Made by a program: the position numbers and the translations under genes. Shown here piece after piece: positions 61,889 to 64,000 of a stretch of 64,000 nucleotides of DNA. The notes beneath the pieces were generated by a model. That model ran no database searches, was not told the origin of the DNA, and worked only from the letters and a program-made list of their open reading frames with translations. Position 1 is the stretch's first letter; each line of letters starts with the position of its first letter. Source of the DNA: Anaerolineales bacterium. Its GTDB lineage: Bacteria > Chloroflexota > Anaerolineae > Anaerolineales > Villigracilaceae. The DNA is taken from assembly GCA_020634895.1 (NCBI GenBank), contig JACKAV010000009.1, forward strand, positions 1-64,000. Reading direction: 5' to 3'.

Positions 61889-62512
61889 GTGAAGATTTTA
61901 GCAGTAAGCGATCAGGTCGTAGATCGCGTTTATTCGTTGGCAGCCAACGAACATTTTAAGGGAACCGATCTGATACTCGGATGCGGTGATTTGCCATACA
62001 CCTACCTGGAATATCTCGTTACGATTTTAAGTGTGCCGCTGTTCTACGTGCCAGGAAATCATGACCCTGACTACAATCCGCGATATCCCCAGACAAAAGC
62101 CGAAGGCGGCTCAAATCTGGACCTGCGGGTTGTTTGCCACAATGGAACTTTAATCGGCGGTTTCGGCGGTTCCATCCGATACCGACCCGATGGTACAAAC
62201 CAGTATACCCAATTAGAGGCATATTTTCGAGTTTTTTCCATGATACCGAGACTGATATGGAACAAAATCAAATATGGACGTGCGCTGGACATCCTCATCA
62301 GCCACTCACCGCCCTTTGGAATTCACGACGATACAGATATGGCGCATACCGGTATCAAAGCCCTAAATTGGCTTGTCCGCTTTAGCAAACCCCGCTATTT
62401 TCTACATGGACACACCCACTTTTACCGCAACAATATTGCCGACCATATCACCGACTCCGGCACGACCAAGGTCATCAATGTCTATCCATACCGAATCATA
62501 CAGATGCAGTAG
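61889..62512 (+). CDS. calcineurin-like metallophosphoesterase
   Basis: 207 aa, GTG start. Motifs GCGDLPYTY, VPGNHDPDY, ILISHSPP and LHGHTHFYRN supply five of the usual metal and substrate ligands. The first motif, normally D-x-H, is SDQ here, so the first His is absent. The protein keeps the fold core but may bind metals differently or use an unusual substrate. It is transcribed away from the kinase operon. Confidence 0.82.
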   Translation: MKILAVSDQVVDRVYSLAANEHFKGTDLILGCGDLPYTYLEYLVTILSVPLFYVPGNHDPDYNPRYPQTKAEGGSNLDLRVVCHNGTLIGGFGGSIRYRPDGTNQYTQLEAYFRVFSMIPRLIWNKIKYGRALDILISHSPPFGIHDDTDMAHTGIKALNWLVRFSKPRYFLHGHTHFYRNNIADHITDSGTTKVINVYPYRIIQMQ

Positions 62513-62565
62513 CATCGTATATTATTTTTTTAACAACCTGATAACCAAAATGTAACAGTTGTCTA

Positions 62566-62571
62566 TATAAT
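62566..62571 (+). promoter_or_regulatory. -10 box for the ParB-fold gene
   Basis: TATAAT in a very A/T-rich stretch, 34 nt before ATG 62606. AGCGAG is a weak ribosome-binding site. Confidence 0.4.
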
Positions 62572-62605
62572 TTAACAACGATTATAGATAAAAAGCGAGT
62601 AATAA

Positions 62606-63454
62606 ATGTCAAACGAAATGGAAGTTCGAGTACGCGCTGATTTCAGCCGGGCGCGTTTTAAATCTTTTATCAACCAAGTCTTTTCGGTCCTGTCTGGTCA
62701 ACGCACAAACCTGTTGGATTATGATGATGTGAAGGAAAAGCTTCGCATTGGCGGACCAATTTACAAGGGCATGAAAACTGTCCGCCTGGATCAGATCGCA
62801 GGGAGTCTGAACCGGTATCATGAATTTGACCGCGCCTTCCTCCCCAAGGAAGATCAACTGGCAAGCCGATGGCAGAAGGTCGATCGCGCATTTTATGAAG
62901 ATATCCACCTGCCGCCTGTAGTCCTCTACAAGGTTGGAGACGTTTACTTCGTCGTGGACGGTCACCACCGGGTTTCGGTTGCCCGCGAACAAGGACAGGA
63001 ATTCATCGAAGCGGAAGTCCGTGAATGCGCCACCCGTGTGAACATCACAGCAAACGTCAAACCGGAGGATCTCCAGATCCTCGGCTCGAAGGTGGACTTT
63101 CTCGAGCGCACCGGTTTGGATTCCATTCGCCCGGATATGAACATCAAGCTGACAATTCCGGATGGTTTCTCGCGCATGTTGGAGCATATCGCCGTTCATA
63201 AATATTTTATGGGGCTCGACTTCAAGCGGCACATCACCGATCAGGAAGCGGTTGAACATTGGTACGACACAGTTTATATGCCCATCGTATCCATCATCCG
63301 CAAAGGAAAATTGCTTGAAGATTTTCCCGGTAAGACCGAAGGCGACCTATATCTTTGGACGTTGGATCACCAGCATTACCTGTATCAGGAAAAAGGTCAA
63401 CCTTTGCAGCCGCCGGAAACAGCCGCAAAGCAATTCATTGAAGAGAACGAGTAA
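62606..63454 (+). CDS. ParB/sulfiredoxin-fold protein of unknown function
   Basis: 282 aa. The middle (about 100-145) reads PPVVLYKVGDVYFVVDGHHRVSVAREQG, with the V-(V/I)-D-G-x-H-R motif of ParB-like catalytic and CTP-binding domains. It lacks the ParB HTH and linker. An N-terminal basic helical region (1-60) and a C-terminal acidic helix surround it. It stands alone, not paired with a ParA gene. The role could be a regulator or a nuclease, neither shown. Confidence 0.75.
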   Translation: MSNEMEVRVRADFSRARFKSFINQVFSVLSGQRTNLLDYDDVKEKLRIGGPIYKGMKTVRLDQIAGSLNRYHEFDRAFLPKEDQLASRWQKVDRAFYEDIHLPPVVLYKVGDVYFVVDGHHRVSVAREQGQEFIEAEVRECATRVNITANVKPEDLQILGSKVDFLERTGLDSIRPDMNIKLTIPDGFSRMLEHIAVHKYFMGLDFKRHITDQEAVEHWYDTVYMPIVSIIRKGKLLEDFPGKTEGDLYLWTLDHQHYLYQEKGQPLQPPETAAKQFIEENE

Positions 63455-63490
63455 AACGAGATTCGATTTTCAAACAACAACAGGAACACA

Positions 63491-64000
63491 ATGACAAACC
63501 TTCACCCCCTTGCAGGAATTTACGCCGCCGCTGTCACCCCTCAATTGACAGTACCCAAAACGACATTTGACTTCGAATCACTTGCCGGTTTTCAACATTT
63601 TCTTGCGTCACGCGGATGTCATGGATTGCTGCTGTTTGGAACCACTGGCGAGGGACCATCCTATTCGCCAAGGGAGCGTGAAGATTTACTGCGCTCGTTC
63701 CGGGCAATCCGACATCAAGTGCGGGATTTCAAACTACTTGCCGGGACGGGTACGCCCAGCCTCTCGGAAACCATCGACCTGACACGGCTTGCCTATGAGC
63801 TCGGTTATGACGGGACCGTCGTCCTGCCGCCTTATTATTTCCGCAAAGCGACGGATGATGGTCTGTTCCAATGGTTCAGCCAGTTGATCGAGAAAGCCGT
63901 TCCTGAAGGAAAGCATTTACTCGGATACCACATCCCTTCAATGACCGGCGTTGGCTTTTCATTGGATCTGCTCGAACGTTTGAAGGAAAAATTCCCCGGA
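63491..64000 (+). CDS. DapA/N-acetylneuraminate lyase-family aldolase, partial
   Basis: Only the first 170 aa are present; the gene runs off the end of the window. TIM-barrel Schiff-base aldolase family: AAVTPQL, the substrate-carboxylate motif GTTGEGPSYSPRERE (G-T-T-G-E), and GTGTPSLSETIDLTRLA. The catalytic Lys would lie outside the window. It could be 4-hydroxy-tetrahydrodipicolinate synthase or another member such as a sugar-acid aldolase. Begins 36 nt after the ParB-fold gene. Confidence 0.85.
   Translation, partial: MTNLHPLAGIYAAAVTPQLTVPKTTFDFESLAGFQHFLASRGCHGLLLFGTTGEGPSYSPREREDLLRSFRAIRHQVRDFKLLAGTGTPSLSETIDLTRLAYELGYDGTVVLPPYYFRKATDDGLFQWFSQLIEKAVPEGKHLLGYHIPSMTGVGFSLDLLERLKEKFPG

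Noticed and set aside
1..64000. tRNA, rRNA or CRISPR loci
   Set aside because: No GGTTCGAATCC-like T-loop, rRNA segment or regularly spaced direct repeats were seen on either strand.

Overview
The window looks like chromosomal DNA of a member of the Chloroflexota, most likely class Anaerolineae. The evidence is gene content and style: MoxR/DUF58/VWA cluster, Ser/Thr kinase with PQQ-type propeller, tandem OmpR response regulators, no lipopolysaccharide genes, moderately GC-rich coding sequence. It also rests on many genes whose -10 box sits 6-8 nt before the start codon. This placement is inference. A heme A synthase suggests a cytochrome oxidase lineage and SelA suggests selenocysteine use. 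No rRNA, tRNA, CRISPR array, complete insertion sequence or prophage was seen.

Layout. 0-11 kb, mostly plus strand after trxB (minus): a small membrane protein, rhodanese, a response regulator/histidine kinase pair, uvrC with a CheY-like gene, prfA, prmC, an HD-GYP protein and a YrdC/Sua5-type threonylcarbamoyl-AMP synthase. 11-21 kb, minus strand: tsaD (partner of the YrdC-type enzyme), a COG3910-type ATPase, an M24 peptidase, selA with an overlapping membrane protein, and a five-gene unit of S1C protease, MoxR, DUF58 and two VWA membrane proteins. 21-34.6 kb: mixed metabolic genes, an A/T-rich four-helix membrane protein, a fold-type II PLP enzyme, an unusual receiver/roadblock-like/transposase-fold fusion (26.5 kb), polA, a large TPR protein and ctaA. 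34.6-44.8 kb, minus strand: a DsbA-like protein, then a long unit of two histidine kinases (one with a MshEN-like domain), a response regulator, CpaE-like and CpaF-like ATPases, a tandem-HTH regulator, TPR, GNAT, V4R and an alpha/beta hydrolase. 44.8-52.8 kb, minus strand: an amidohydrolase, a PfkB kinase-parA-parB unit with its own promoter, and rpmH-rnpA-yidD-(PQQ lipoprotein)-yidC-jag, a usual replication-origin neighbourhood but without dnaA. 52.8-55.7 kb: adenosine deaminase-like, M20 amidohydrolase and Hsp20.

55.7-61.8 kb, minus strand, is the most coherent signalling unit: cytoplasmic Ser/Thr kinase with a C-terminal propeller, PP2C phosphatase, J-domain/VWA fusion, zinc-ribbon/FHA protein, small beta-rich protein, OmpR regulator and a 39-residue membrane peptide, closed by a terminator. 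It resembles the VWA-PP2C-kinase ('TerY-P') triads, extended with a J domain, a phosphothreonine reader and a transcriptional output. The last 2 kb hold a metallophosphoesterase, a ParB-fold protein and the start of a DapA-family gene that runs off the end.

The strongest candidates for undescribed biology are the receiver/roadblock/degenerate Y1-transposase fusion at 26.5 kb, the J-VWA/PP2C/FHA/kinase operon, and the MshEN-kinase plus CpaE/CpaF unit without visible pilin or platform genes.
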